The notes under the pieces: generated by a model
What the model saw: the letters and a program-made list of their open reading frames with translations, nothing else
Database searches by the model: none
Told to the model about the DNA's origin: nothing
Program-made: the position numbers and the translations under genes
Source: Amycolatopsis vancoresmycina
Lineage (GTDB): Bacteria > Actinomycetota > Actinomycetes > Mycobacteriales > Pseudonocardiaceae
Direction: 5' to 3'
Length of the DNA: 64,000 nucleotides
Assembly (NCBI RefSeq): GCF_000716785.1
Contig: NZ_JNYY01000013.1
Span: forward strand, 62,001 to 126,000
Shown: positions 8,679-16,175 of the stretch, in pieces
How the letters are laid out: the number at the start of each line of letters is the position of its first letter
Position numbering within the stretch: the stretch's first letter is position 1

Positions 8679-9308
8679 TCAGGTTTCGCGTTCGCTCAGC
8701 AGCCGGCGGACCGCGTCCCGGTCACCCTCGATCGTCACCCGGCCGCCGTCGACGGCCTTCTCGAGCCAGGAGGGCCGGTCGAGCAGGGCGTTCAGCGTCG
8801 GGGGATCGGTCCGGATCGTCGCGTCCGGCGCATCGGGTTCGCCCGGCTCGACCGTCAGGCGGCCCGGCTCGGTGCGGACCGTCCACACGCGAGCGTCCAG
8901 CTCGACGCGGAGGCACGCGGTGCCGCGCGGGCGGGCGGCGCCGCGCAGGAACAGCAGCACCGAGGTGACGCCGAGGGACGCGGGCCGGGGGAGCGGGATT
9001 CGCGTGCCCCACGCGCCCAGCGCCAGCACGACCGGCTCCAGCTCCCGGCCCCACCCGGTGAGTTCGTAGACCGTCGACGCGGCCGGGGGCGGCAGCTGAC
9101 GGCGCGTCACGACGCCGTGGCGCTCGAGCTCGCGGAGCCGGTCGGTGACCAGGTTCGAGCTGGCGCCCGGCAGCGCGCGGCGGACGTCGGAGAACCGCTG
9201 CGGCCCGAGCAGCAGCTCGCGCACCACGAGCAGGGCCCAGCGTTCCCCGACGACGTCGAGCGCGCGGGCGATCGTGCAGGCGTCCCCGTAGCTGCGGCTC
9301 GTCGGCAT
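8679..9308 (-). CDS. HxlR-family regulator with C-terminal SCP2-like domain
   Basis: 209 aa using the ATG at 9308; an upstream start is possible but would add twelve residues of promoter sequence. Residues 1-95 form an HxlR winged helix (CTIARALDVVGERWALLVVRELLLGPQRFSDVRRALPG). After about residue 115 a SCP2/sterol-carrier-like domain follows (VELDARVWTVRTEPGRL and TLNALLDRPSWLEKAVDGGRVTIEGD). This two-domain layout is common in actinobacteria. Divergent from the VOC gene with a half-site array between them, so it probably regulates itself and that gene. Confidence 0.85.
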   Translation of the reverse strand: MPTSRSYGDACTIARALDVVGERWALLVVRELLLGPQRFSDVRRALPGASSNLVTDRLRELERHGVVTRRQLPPPAASTVYELTGWGRELEPVVLALGAWGTRIPLPRPASLGVTSVLLFLRGAARPRGTACLRVELDARVWTVRTEPGRLTVEPGEPDAPDATIRTDPPTLNALLDRPSWLEKAVDGGRVTIEGDRDAVRRLLSERET

Positions 9309-9319
9309 GGTCTTAATGT

Positions 9320-9345
9320 ACAACTTGGTGGTTGTTTTTAACAAC
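9320..9345. promoter_or_regulatory. probable HxlR operator
   Basis: Three alternating half-sites ACAAC (9320-9324), GTTGT (9331-9335) and ACAAC (9341-9345) with 6- and 5-base spacers, an AT-rich island in GC-rich DNA. On the minus strand TACATT lies just before the regulator's ATG as a -10 candidate, so binding would block its promoter. Confidence 0.6.
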
Positions 9346-9395
9346 TGGATGGGCGTACGGTCGGCCGGGTCCGGATGTCGGCGGAAGGAACGGGT

Positions 9396-9764
9396 ATGGG
9401 CCGGTCAGTCGTGCACTTCGAGATCATCGGCACCGACCCGGCGCGGCTGCGCGGGTACTACGGCGAGCTGTTCGGCTGGGAGTTCGACACGTCCGGCCCG
9501 GTGTCGCGCGAGGTGTCGGAACCGGGCGGCTACGGGTTCGTGGAGACGGACGGCATCCCGGGCGGCGTCGGCGGCGGCGCGGCGTACGAGAGCCACGTGG
9601 TGTTCTACGTGGGTGTCCCCGACGTCGCGGCGGCACTGGCGGAGGCCGAACGCCTCGGCGGCACCCGCCGGATGGGCCCGGACCGAGCCCCGGGCCGCGA
9701 CCTGGTGGTCGCCCACTTCACGGACCCGGAGGGCAACCTCGTCGGCCTCGCGGGCCCAGCCTGA
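9396..9764 (+). CDS. VOC-superfamily protein (glyoxalase/bleomycin-resistance fold)
   Basis: 122 aa from the ATG at 9396, chosen because GGAAGGA lies seven bases upstream; an ATG at 9375 lacks a site. Two beta-alpha-beta-beta-beta modules: HFEIIGTDPARLRGYYGELFGWEF and HVVFYVGVPDVAAALAEAERLGG, ending FTDPEGNLVGL. No enzyme activity can be named. Probably controlled by the divergent HxlR regulator. Confidence 0.85.
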   Translation: MGRSVVHFEIIGTDPARLRGYYGELFGWEFDTSGPVSREVSEPGGYGFVETDGIPGGVGGGAAYESHVVFYVGVPDVAAALAEAERLGGTRRMGPDRAPGRDLVVAHFTDPEGNLVGLAGPA

Positions 9765-9812
9765 CGCAACGCCCGCAAGGGCCTCGTCCACCTCACTGAC
9801 GGTGCGCCAAGA

Positions 9813-10020
9813 GGCATCACCCGTGATCAGAGGGGCATCACGTGTGATCAGGGAGGCATCTCGCGTGATCAGGAGGGCATCTCGCGTGATTGGGCGGGCA
9901 TCAGCCTGATGCCCGCGCCATCACGAGTGATGCCCGGCCGATCACATGCGATGCCCCGCCAAGCACACGTGATGCCTGCTCAAGCACACGTGTGCCTGCT
10001 TGATCACCGGTGATGCCCGG
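9813..10020. repeat. array of ten 21-bp palindromic units arranged as a large inverted repeat
   Basis: Units begin near 9813, 9834, 9855, 9876, 9897, 9917, 9938, 9959, 9980 and 10000, a 20-21 bp period. Each contains a core ATCAC-NN-GTGAT or a close variant (perfect in unit 10, ATCACCGGTGAT). The first four read GGCATCAC..GTGATCAG and the last ones ATCAC..GTGATGCC, mirrored about unit 5 (GGGCATCAGCCTGATGCCC). The 21-bp spacing puts all cores on one face of the helix. It lies between convergent genes, where neither needs a promoter. Could be a binding-site cluster for a dimeric protein, or a REP/BIME-like element. Confidence 0.85.
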
Positions 10021-10049
10021 CTGGGCAGGGTCCCTCTTGGGGTATGGGT

Positions 10050-10080
10050 GGGCCCCGGAATGGGGGTGGTTCCGGGGCCC
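10050..10080 (-). terminator. strong hairpin downstream of L36 gene
   Basis: Perfect 11-bp stem GGGCCCCGGAA / TTCCGGGGCCC with a nine-base loop, 18 bases beyond the L36 stop on the minus strand. Confidence 0.7.
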
Positions 10081-10098
10081 GGGCGGTTTGGGGGGGTG

Positions 10099-10221
10099 TC
10101 AGCCTTGGCGGGCCTTTGAGCGCGGGTTGTTCTTGTTGATCACCAGCACCTTTGTGCCGCGGCGGATGACCTGGGCGCCCGGCTGGCGGGCGAGCGAGCG
10201 GATCGAGCTGCGGACCTTCAT
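10099..10221 (-). CDS. rpmJ: 50S ribosomal protein bL36, zinc-free paralogue
   Basis: 40 aa starting MKVRSSIRSLARQPGAQV and ending NKNNPRSKARQG. The zinc-binding Cys/His of the ribbon form are absent, so this is the C-minus paralogue that replaces the zinc-containing L36 when zinc is scarce in many actinobacteria (usually Zur-controlled). The ATG has GGAAGGA upstream. I do not see an obvious Zur box between this gene and the VWA gene 73 bp upstream. Confidence 0.9.
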   Translation of the reverse strand: MKVRSSIRSLARQPGAQVIRRGTKVLVINKNNPRSKARQG

Positions 10222-10294
10222 GGCGAGCCGTCCTTCCTGCGGGAGCTGTCCCACACTCCGCATAACCACTCCGGGGTCAGTTTGATTCCGCAAC

Positions 10295-11464
10295 TCAGCT
10301 GCTCTCGCGGGCCACCCAGCTCTGCAGGTCGTCGCCGCGGATGGCCGCCGCCATCAGCTCCGGGAACTGGTCCGGCGTGCACGCGAACGCCGGGATGCCC
10401 AGCTCGGCCAGGGCCGCCGCGGTTTCGTGGTCATACGACGGTGCGCCCGAGTCCGACAGGGCCAGCAGCGTCACCACCTGGACCCCCGCACCCGTCAGCT
10501 CCGCCATCCGGTGCAGCAGTTCCTCCTCGTCCCCGCCCTCGTAGAGGTCGCTGATCAGCACCAGCAGCGTCCGCTCGGGGCGCTCGACCAGGCCCTGGCA
10601 GTACGCGATCGCGCGGTTGATGTCCGTGCCGCCGCCCAGCTGGGTGCCGAACAGGACGTCGACCGGGTCGGCGAGGTGCTCGGTGAGGTCCGCGACCTCC
10701 GTGTCGAACGCCACGAACGACGTCTTCAACGCCCGCATCGACGCCAGGACCGCGCCGAACAGCCCCGAGTACACCACCGACTCCGCCATCGAGCCCGACT
10801 GGTCGACGGCCAGGATCACGTCCCGCTGCACCGCCTGCTGCCGCCGGCCGTAGCCGATCAGCTTCTCCGGGACGATCGTGCGCAGGTCGGGGGAGTAGTG
10901 CTTGAGGTTCGCGTGGATCGTGCGCGCCCAGTCGACGTCGCCGGGCCGCGGCCGGTGCGTGCGCGACGCCTTGTCCAGCGCGCCCCGGATCGCCGCCCGC
11001 GTGCGCTCGGCCAGCCGCTCCTCCAGCTCGGTGACGACCTTGCGGACCACCTCGCGCGCTGTCTCCTTGGTCTCCTCCGGCAGCACGCCGTTCAGCGACA
11101 GCAGCGTGCCGACCAGGTGGACGTCCGGTTCGACCGCCGACAGCAGCTCCTTCTCCAGCAGCATCCGGGTCAGCCCGAGCCGGTCGACCGCGTCCCGCTG
11201 CATCACCTGCACGACGGTGCTGGGGAAGTAGCGCCGGATGTCGCCGAGCCAGCGCGCGACCCGCGGCGCCGACGCACCCAGGTTCGCGCTGCGCGGCCCG
11301 CCCGCGGCCTCCTCGTCCGGCCTGTCGTAGAGGGCCGCCAGCACCGCGTCCACCCCACTGTCCTCATCGGACAGCTGGGCGTCCGCCAGGCCCGATCCCG
11401 GCCCGGCACCATCGCCGCCCAGCACCAGCCGCCAGCGCCGCACCCGGTCGGTGTCGGTGTTCAT
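10295..11464 (-). CDS. VWA-domain protein of MoxR/DUF5682 operon
   Basis: 389 aa, ATG overlapping the DUF5682 stop (ATGA). N-terminal ~200 residues are helical (RWLGDIRRYFPSTVVQVMQRDAVDRLGL, then LEERLAERTRAAIRGALDK); the C-terminal half is a von Willebrand A domain with MIDAS motif DQSGSMAES and downstream GGTDINRA and LISDLYEGG. VWA proteins paired with MoxR ATPases act as adaptors that present a target for remodelling. Last gene of the five-gene operon. Confidence 0.9.
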   Translation of the reverse strand: MNTDTDRVRRWRLVLGGDGAGPGSGLADAQLSDEDSGVDAVLAALYDRPDEEAAGGPRSANLGASAPRVARWLGDIRRYFPSTVVQVMQRDAVDRLGLTRMLLEKELLSAVEPDVHLVGTLLSLNGVLPEETKETAREVVRKVVTELEERLAERTRAAIRGALDKASRTHRPRPGDVDWARTIHANLKHYSPDLRTIVPEKLIGYGRRQQAVQRDVILAVDQSGSMAESVVYSGLFGAVLASMRALKTSFVAFDTEVADLTEHLADPVDVLFGTQLGGGTDINRAIAYCQGLVERPERTLLVLISDLYEGGDEEELLHRMAELTGAGVQVVTLLALSDSGAPSYDHETAAALAELGIPAFACTPDQFPELMAAAIRGDDLQSWVARESS

Positions 11465-13641
11465 GCCCCCACCCCCAAGAGCGTCGCCAGGACGGGCAGC
11501 ACGCGCTCGGCCCGGTCCTCGTCCAGTTCGTCGGCCACCGGCACGGCCCGTGCGGTGCCGGTGAGCCCGGCCGCGCGCTGCCCGATCGCCCGTTTCTCGG
11601 GTCCGCTGAACGCCCCGAAAGTGCGGCGCAGCAACGGAAGCACCTCGGTGAAGACGTCGGCGGGGATCGCCGACAGCCACCCGTCGATCACCCGCAGCAG
11701 GCCCTCGTCGTGCACCAGCAGCAGTGCGCCGCCGTCGAAGAAGCCCTCGACGTACGCCGCGCCCGCCGACGGGACCACCCCCGGCGTGAGCGCCCGGCCC
11801 AGCCGCAGCTCGATGTCGAGCGCGTCGAACAGCCCGGCGTCGTGCAGGATCCGGGTGAGCCGCCCGGCCAGCAGCGGCGGCAGCGACGGCTTCTCCGCCA
11901 GCCGGGCCAGCGCTGCCAGCCAGCGCTCCTTCGGGTCTTCGCCCAGCAGCGACGTCGCATCGTGCACGCCGTCGACCAGCTTGGCCAGCCGGGCCGCGGC
12001 GTCGTCGTCGATCCCGTGCGCCGCCGGCGGCAGCCCGGCGCAGATCCGGTCCAGCATCCGGTCCGCGACCGCCCGCAGCGCGCCGGTGTCCGTGCCGCGG
12101 ACGTTGCCGTACCGGGTCGCCCTGGCCAGCGCGGGCAGGGCGGACATCAGGCGGGCGACGTCGGCGTCCGCCGCCGCCCGGGCGTCCAGCGCCGCGAGCG
12201 CTTCGGGCAGCGCCTCCGGCAGGTCGGCGAGCAGGCAGTTCTCGACGGCCGTGGTGACCTCGTCCAGCGGCGGTGTGCCCTCGACCGTGCCACGAACCGC
12301 CGCGGTGGCCGCCGACGGCACAGTGGTGCCGTAGACGGCGGCCGCGACCAGGTCGACCTCGAACGACGGTTCCCAGGCCAGCGCCCAGGTTTCGCGGAAC
12401 GTGCCCTTGTTCCGCCGCGCCGACGCCTCCCGGCTGCCCCACTCGATGCCGAGGATGCGCAGCCGGTGCAGCAGCTTCGAGCGGTCGAGACCGCCCGGTG
12501 TCCGCAGGTCGAGGTCGAGTTCCTTGACGACCGGATCTTTCTTCAGCCGCAGGCGTTTCGCGGTCGCGGTCAGGTCCGCGGCCAGCGGCGGCTGCGGGAC
12601 GTGCTCCGGCACCTCACCGAGCCGTTCGCCGACCACCAGCCGCCGGGTGACGAGCTCGACCTGCACCTCGTCACCGCCGCACAGCACGGACCGGGTGGCT
12701 TCGGTGACCTCGGCGAGCCCGGCCGACGACCGGCCCCGCAGCGTCGCCAGGGTTTCGGCGAGGCGGACCGCCTCGATGACGTGCGCGGTCGAGACCGGCA
12801 GGTCCTCTTCCCGCAGGACGGCGGCCACCCCGGCCAGCCAGCGCGCGGTGACGTCGCCGGCCGTGGTGAACAGGTGGTGGTACCAGCCCGGCGACCGGAC
12901 GCCCGCGCCGTACCCGCTCGCCGTGGCCAGGCGGCCGTGCGTCCACGGCACCCAGGTGCACGCCACCTTCCGCTTCGGGAGTCCTTTGAGGACGGCCTGG
13001 TCGTGCGACGCCGGCGGCAGCGGGTCCGCCAGCGCGGGTACGTGCCAGGCACCGCAGACGACGGCGATGTTCTCGAAGCCGTCCTTGCGGGTGCGGCGCA
13101 GCACCGAGCGCATGTACGCCTCTCGACGGGCTTCGTTGCCCTGCGGCGGTTTTTCGTCCTCGCGCACCGCGTTCATCGCTTCGGCGATCACGTCGAACGG
13201 GTTTTCGGCGTCCCGCCGCGACTCGACCACGTCGTCCCACCAGCGTTCCGGGTCGTCGTACCCGCCGGCCGTGGCCAGCAGGGCGAGGGGATCGACCGGC
13301 GGGCCGGTGTGCTCGTCCGGCGGCGCGGCGAACGTGTTGGCCGCTGGGAGGTCACAGAACCGCACCGGGATCCCGGCCTCGCGGGCGTAGGCGAGCGCCT
13401 GCCATTCCGGGCTGAAGACGGCGAACGGCCAGAACGCGGCGCGCGAGACGTCGTCGGTCGCGTACGCCAGGAGGGCGACCGGCGGCTGCATGGCCGGGTC
13501 CTCGGTGAGCTCGACCAGGGCGTCGGCCTCGGGCGGGCCTTCGATGAGGACGACGTCCGGTTCGAGTTCGGCGAGCCGCGTCGCCACGGCCCGGGCGGAT
13601 CCCGGGCCGTGGTGGCGGATGCCGAGCAGGTGAGTGGTCAA
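11461..13641 (-). CDS. DUF5682-family protein
   Basis: 726 aa with a TTG start (13641) overlapping the MoxR gene stop; GGAGAT immediately upstream supports it. N-terminus LLGIRHHGPGSARAVATRL and DVVLIEGPPEADAL define the family; VVCGAWHVPAL (around residue 190) resembles the conserved glycine/histidine patches of TraB/ChaN-like domains, though that link is a guess. The C-terminal 400 residues are mostly helical. No signal or membrane segment. Known only from co-occurrence with MoxR and VWA partners; the biochemical role is not established. Confidence 0.8.
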   Translation of the reverse strand: MTTHLLGIRHHGPGSARAVATRLAELEPDVVLIEGPPEADALVELTEDPAMQPPVALLAYATDDVSRAAFWPFAVFSPEWQALAYAREAGIPVRFCDLPAANTFAAPPDEHTGPPVDPLALLATAGGYDDPERWWDDVVESRRDAENPFDVIAEAMNAVREDEKPPQGNEARREAYMRSVLRRTRKDGFENIAVVCGAWHVPALADPLPPASHDQAVLKGLPKRKVACTWVPWTHGRLATASGYGAGVRSPGWYHHLFTTAGDVTARWLAGVAAVLREEDLPVSTAHVIEAVRLAETLATLRGRSSAGLAEVTEATRSVLCGGDEVQVELVTRRLVVGERLGEVPEHVPQPPLAADLTATAKRLRLKKDPVVKELDLDLRTPGGLDRSKLLHRLRILGIEWGSREASARRNKGTFRETWALAWEPSFEVDLVAAAVYGTTVPSAATAAVRGTVEGTPPLDEVTTAVENCLLADLPEALPEALAALDARAAADADVARLMSALPALARATRYGNVRGTDTGALRAVADRMLDRICAGLPPAAHGIDDDAAARLAKLVDGVHDATSLLGEDPKERWLAALARLAEKPSLPPLLAGRLTRILHDAGLFDALDIELRLGRALTPGVVPSAGAAYVEGFFDGGALLLVHDEGLLRVIDGWLSAIPADVFTEVLPLLRRTFGAFSGPEKRAIGQRAAGLTGTARAVPVADELDEDRAERVLPVLATLLGVGA

Positions 13642-14723
13642 GAGATCTCCTGACCGGCCCGGTAGAAGTCGGCCCAGCCGTCGCGCTCGCGGACGACCGT
13701 CTCCAGGTACTCGATCCAGATCGCGCGGTCGGCCACCGGGTCCTTGACCACCGCGCCGTGGATGCCCGCGGCGATGTCGTGCGGGCGCAGCACGCCGTCG
13801 CCGAAGTGGGCGGCCAGGGCGAGACCGCCGGTGAGCACGCTGATCGCCTCCGCGGTCGACAGCGTGCCGGACGGCGACTTCACCGCGGTGCGGCCGTCTT
13901 CGGTGCGGCCCGAGCGCAGCTCGCGGAACACCGTGACGACCCGGCGGATCTCGGCCAGCTCGGCGGCTTCCGCCGGCAGCTGCAGCGACGTGCCCAGCTC
14001 GGCGACCCGCCTGCTGACGATCTCCACCTCGGCCTCGGCGCTGTCCGGCAGCGGCAGCACGACCGTGTTGAACCGCCGCCGCAGGGCGCTGGACAGCTCG
14101 TTGACGCCCTTGTCGCGGTTGTTCGCCGTCGCGATCAGGTTGAAGCCCGGCCGCGCCTGCACCTCGGTGCCGAGTTCGGGGATCGGCAGGGTCTTCTCGG
14201 AGAGGATCGTGATCAGCGAGTCCTGGACGTCGGCCGGGATGCGCGTGAGCTCTTCGAGGCGGGCGAGCTTGCCGTCCCGCATCGCGCGCAGCACCGGGCT
14301 CTCCACCAGCGCGGCCGGGCTCGGGCCTTCGGCGATCAGCCGGGCGTAGTTCCAGCCGTAGCGGATCGACTCCTCGGACGTGCCCGCGGTGCCCTGCACC
14401 AGCAGCGTCGAATCGCCGCTGATGGCGGCCGAAAGGTGTTCGGACACCCACGTCTTCGCCGTGCCGGGCACGCCGAGCAGCAGCAGCGCGCGGTCGGTGG
14501 CCAGGGTGGCGACGGCGACCTCGATCAGCCGCCGCGGGCCGACGTACTTCGGGGTGATCACGGTGCCGTCCGGCAGGGTGCCGCCGAGCAGGTACTCGAC
14601 GACGGCCCACGGCGACAGGTGCCAGTTCGGCGGCTTGGCCCGCTCGTCGGCGGCGGCCAGCGCGGCCAGCTCGGTGGCGTGGTCCTGTTCGGCGTGCGGC
14701 CGGAGGACGGTGGGGGCGGTCAT
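13638..14723 (-). CDS. MoxR-family AAA+ ATPase
   Basis: 361 aa. Walker A GVPGTAKTWVS near residue 80, then the MoxR-type insert, arginine finger region LSSALRRRFNTVVLPLP, and sensor region NLIATANNRDKGVNEL. ATG overlaps the DUF5691 stop (ATGA). It would act as a cytoplasmic chaperone-like remodeler working with the VWA and DUF5682 proteins encoded next to it. The overlap of all neighbours by 1-4 bases argues for coordinated synthesis of a complex. Confidence 0.92.
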   Translation of the reverse strand: MTAPTVLRPHAEQDHATELAALAAADERAKPPNWHLSPWAVVEYLLGGTLPDGTVITPKYVGPRRLIEVAVATLATDRALLLLGVPGTAKTWVSEHLSAAISGDSTLLVQGTAGTSEESIRYGWNYARLIAEGPSPAALVESPVLRAMRDGKLARLEELTRIPADVQDSLITILSEKTLPIPELGTEVQARPGFNLIATANNRDKGVNELSSALRRRFNTVVLPLPDSAEAEVEIVSRRVAELGTSLQLPAEAAELAEIRRVVTVFRELRSGRTEDGRTAVKSPSGTLSTAEAISVLTGGLALAAHFGDGVLRPHDIAAGIHGAVVKDPVADRAIWIEYLETVVRERDGWADFYRAGQEIS

Positions 14724-16105
14724 GCGAGCTCCTCGTACATTTCGCGGCGGAAGTTCAGCGTTTCGGTGAGCGCCCGGCGCCACGGCCCGGCGTCCATGGT
14801 CAGGCGGGTGGTGGCCAGCGGGTGGCGCAGGCACTCCGGCGGGACCGCGCGGGCGATCACGACGGCGGCGTGCGAGACCAGGCGGTGATCGTCCTGGCGG
14901 GCGATCCAGTCGAGCAGGGCGGTGCCGAGCTCCTTCGTCCACGGCCGGGGCAGCTCGTGCACCAGCCGTGCGAACGATTCGACGGGCAGCCGGCCGATCA
15001 GGTGCCCGACGGTGGCGGCCTGGCCGGCCGGGCCCAGCACGCCGAGCAGGGGCGGGGTGGTGCGCCCGCCGGGGTCGGCGCCGATCAGGGCCTGCGCCCA
15101 GGTTTCGTCGCGCTGGCGCAGGGCGGCGGTGGCCCAGGAGTCGCGCAGGACGCCGGCCGGGCAGCCTTCGACGGTCATCCGCACAACCTCGGCGGGCGGG
15201 CCGAATTCGGCCCAGAAGGACAGCGGCGCGGCGGCGACGAGAGTGCGCAGCCGGACCGTGCCGTCGCCGCGTTCGCCCTGGGGCAGGGCGACGGTGAGCA
15301 CCCGGTTCCGGCGGTGGACGAGGGGCCGCAGGCGTTCGGCCATGCCCTGGCCGTAGCGCGTGCCGGGAATCCGCCCGAGCAGGTCGGCGGCCTGTTCGCG
15401 GACGGCGGCCGCGCGATCGGTGAGCGCGGCTTCGAGGAAGGCCTCGTCCTGGGGGCGCACGTGCCCGGCGAGGACGCCGAGGAAGTCGGCCCGCACGTCG
15501 GCGGGCTCGCTCTTCCAGGAGGCGGTGAGGGCTTCCCGGGCGCCGTCGGGGTCTTCGCCGAGCTTGGCGGCGAGCCAGCGGCGGCGCTGGGCGAGGCTGC
15601 CGTACTGCCAGACGTCGGCCTGGTCGCCGTCGGGCGCGGAGAGGAAGGACCAGTCGGGGTTCCGCTGCCCGAGCCAGGCCCCGGCCGGCCCGGCCACGGC
15701 GACCAGCGGTGCCCGCAGCGCGGTCTTGGTCCGGGCGGCCTCGGCCAGCAGCGGCAGGGTTTCCGGCGGGACGCGGTAGGCGGTGCCGGCGACGATGCCG
15801 AGCCACTCGAGCAGCAGGTCGGGATGACTGGCGGCGAGCAGCCGGCCGAGCCGTTCCCGCGCGAGGGGCGGCACGAAGGGCCGATCGTCGACGGCGGCCA
15901 CCGGAAGCGGCCGGACATCGTGCAGCGGCTGCCGCCCGGCCCGCCGGTAGGAGGTGAGCACGGCAGCGGCGGAGAGCAGCTGTTCGGCGGGATCGCCGTG
16001 GCCGGCGATCAGGTGCCGCACGGCGGGTGGCTGCGCGGCGGGGTCGAGGGTGCGCCGCCGGGTGCCGAGGAGGGCGGTGCCGACGAGGTCTTCCCAGGCT
16101 TTCAC
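14720..16105 (-). CDS. DUF5691-family helical-repeat protein
   Basis: 461 aa, GTG start. The protein is rich in regular leucine/alanine helices (ERLGRLLAASHPDLLLEWLGIVAG; EAALTDRAAAVREQAADLLGRIPG) typical of HEAT-like repeats, suggesting a scaffold. N-terminus WEDLVGTALLGTRRR is the family signature. No catalytic motif or export signal seen. Second gene of the operon; stop overlaps the MoxR start. Confidence 0.8.
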   Translation of the reverse strand: MKAWEDLVGTALLGTRRRTLDPAAQPPAVRHLIAGHGDPAEQLLSAAAVLTSYRRAGRQPLHDVRPLPVAAVDDRPFVPPLARERLGRLLAASHPDLLLEWLGIVAGTAYRVPPETLPLLAEAARTKTALRAPLVAVAGPAGAWLGQRNPDWSFLSAPDGDQADVWQYGSLAQRRRWLAAKLGEDPDGAREALTASWKSEPADVRADFLGVLAGHVRPQDEAFLEAALTDRAAAVREQAADLLGRIPGTRYGQGMAERLRPLVHRRNRVLTVALPQGERGDGTVRLRTLVAAAPLSFWAEFGPPAEVVRMTVEGCPAGVLRDSWATAALRQRDETWAQALIGADPGGRTTPPLLGVLGPAGQAATVGHLIGRLPVESFARLVHELPRPWTKELGTALLDWIARQDDHRLVSHAAVVIARAVPPECLRHPLATTRLTMDAGPWRRALTETLNFRREMYEELA

Positions 16106-16175
16106 GGCTTCACCGCCTTCCGGGGTGAGTGGATTCGAACTAGGGGAACGGCGAGATGCTGGTGGTGGGTCCGGT

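Noticed and set aside
7397..8968. Long alternative plus-strand frame over the monooxygenase
   Set aside because: The monooxygenase frame has all family motifs; this one is a shadow with no domains.
9307..9909. Open frame encoding a run of seven-residue repeats such as SRVIREA
   Set aside because: The repeats are only the 21-bp array read in frame; the upstream part is out of frame with the VOC protein.
9813..10020. Possible CRISPR array
   Set aside because: Units are 21 bp, palindromic, contiguous, and mirrored; there are no unique spacers and no cas genes.
16120..16145. tRNA-like GTTCGAATCC stretch on the minus strand
   Set aside because: The bases on both sides do not pair as a T-stem and no acceptor or anticodon arm follows.
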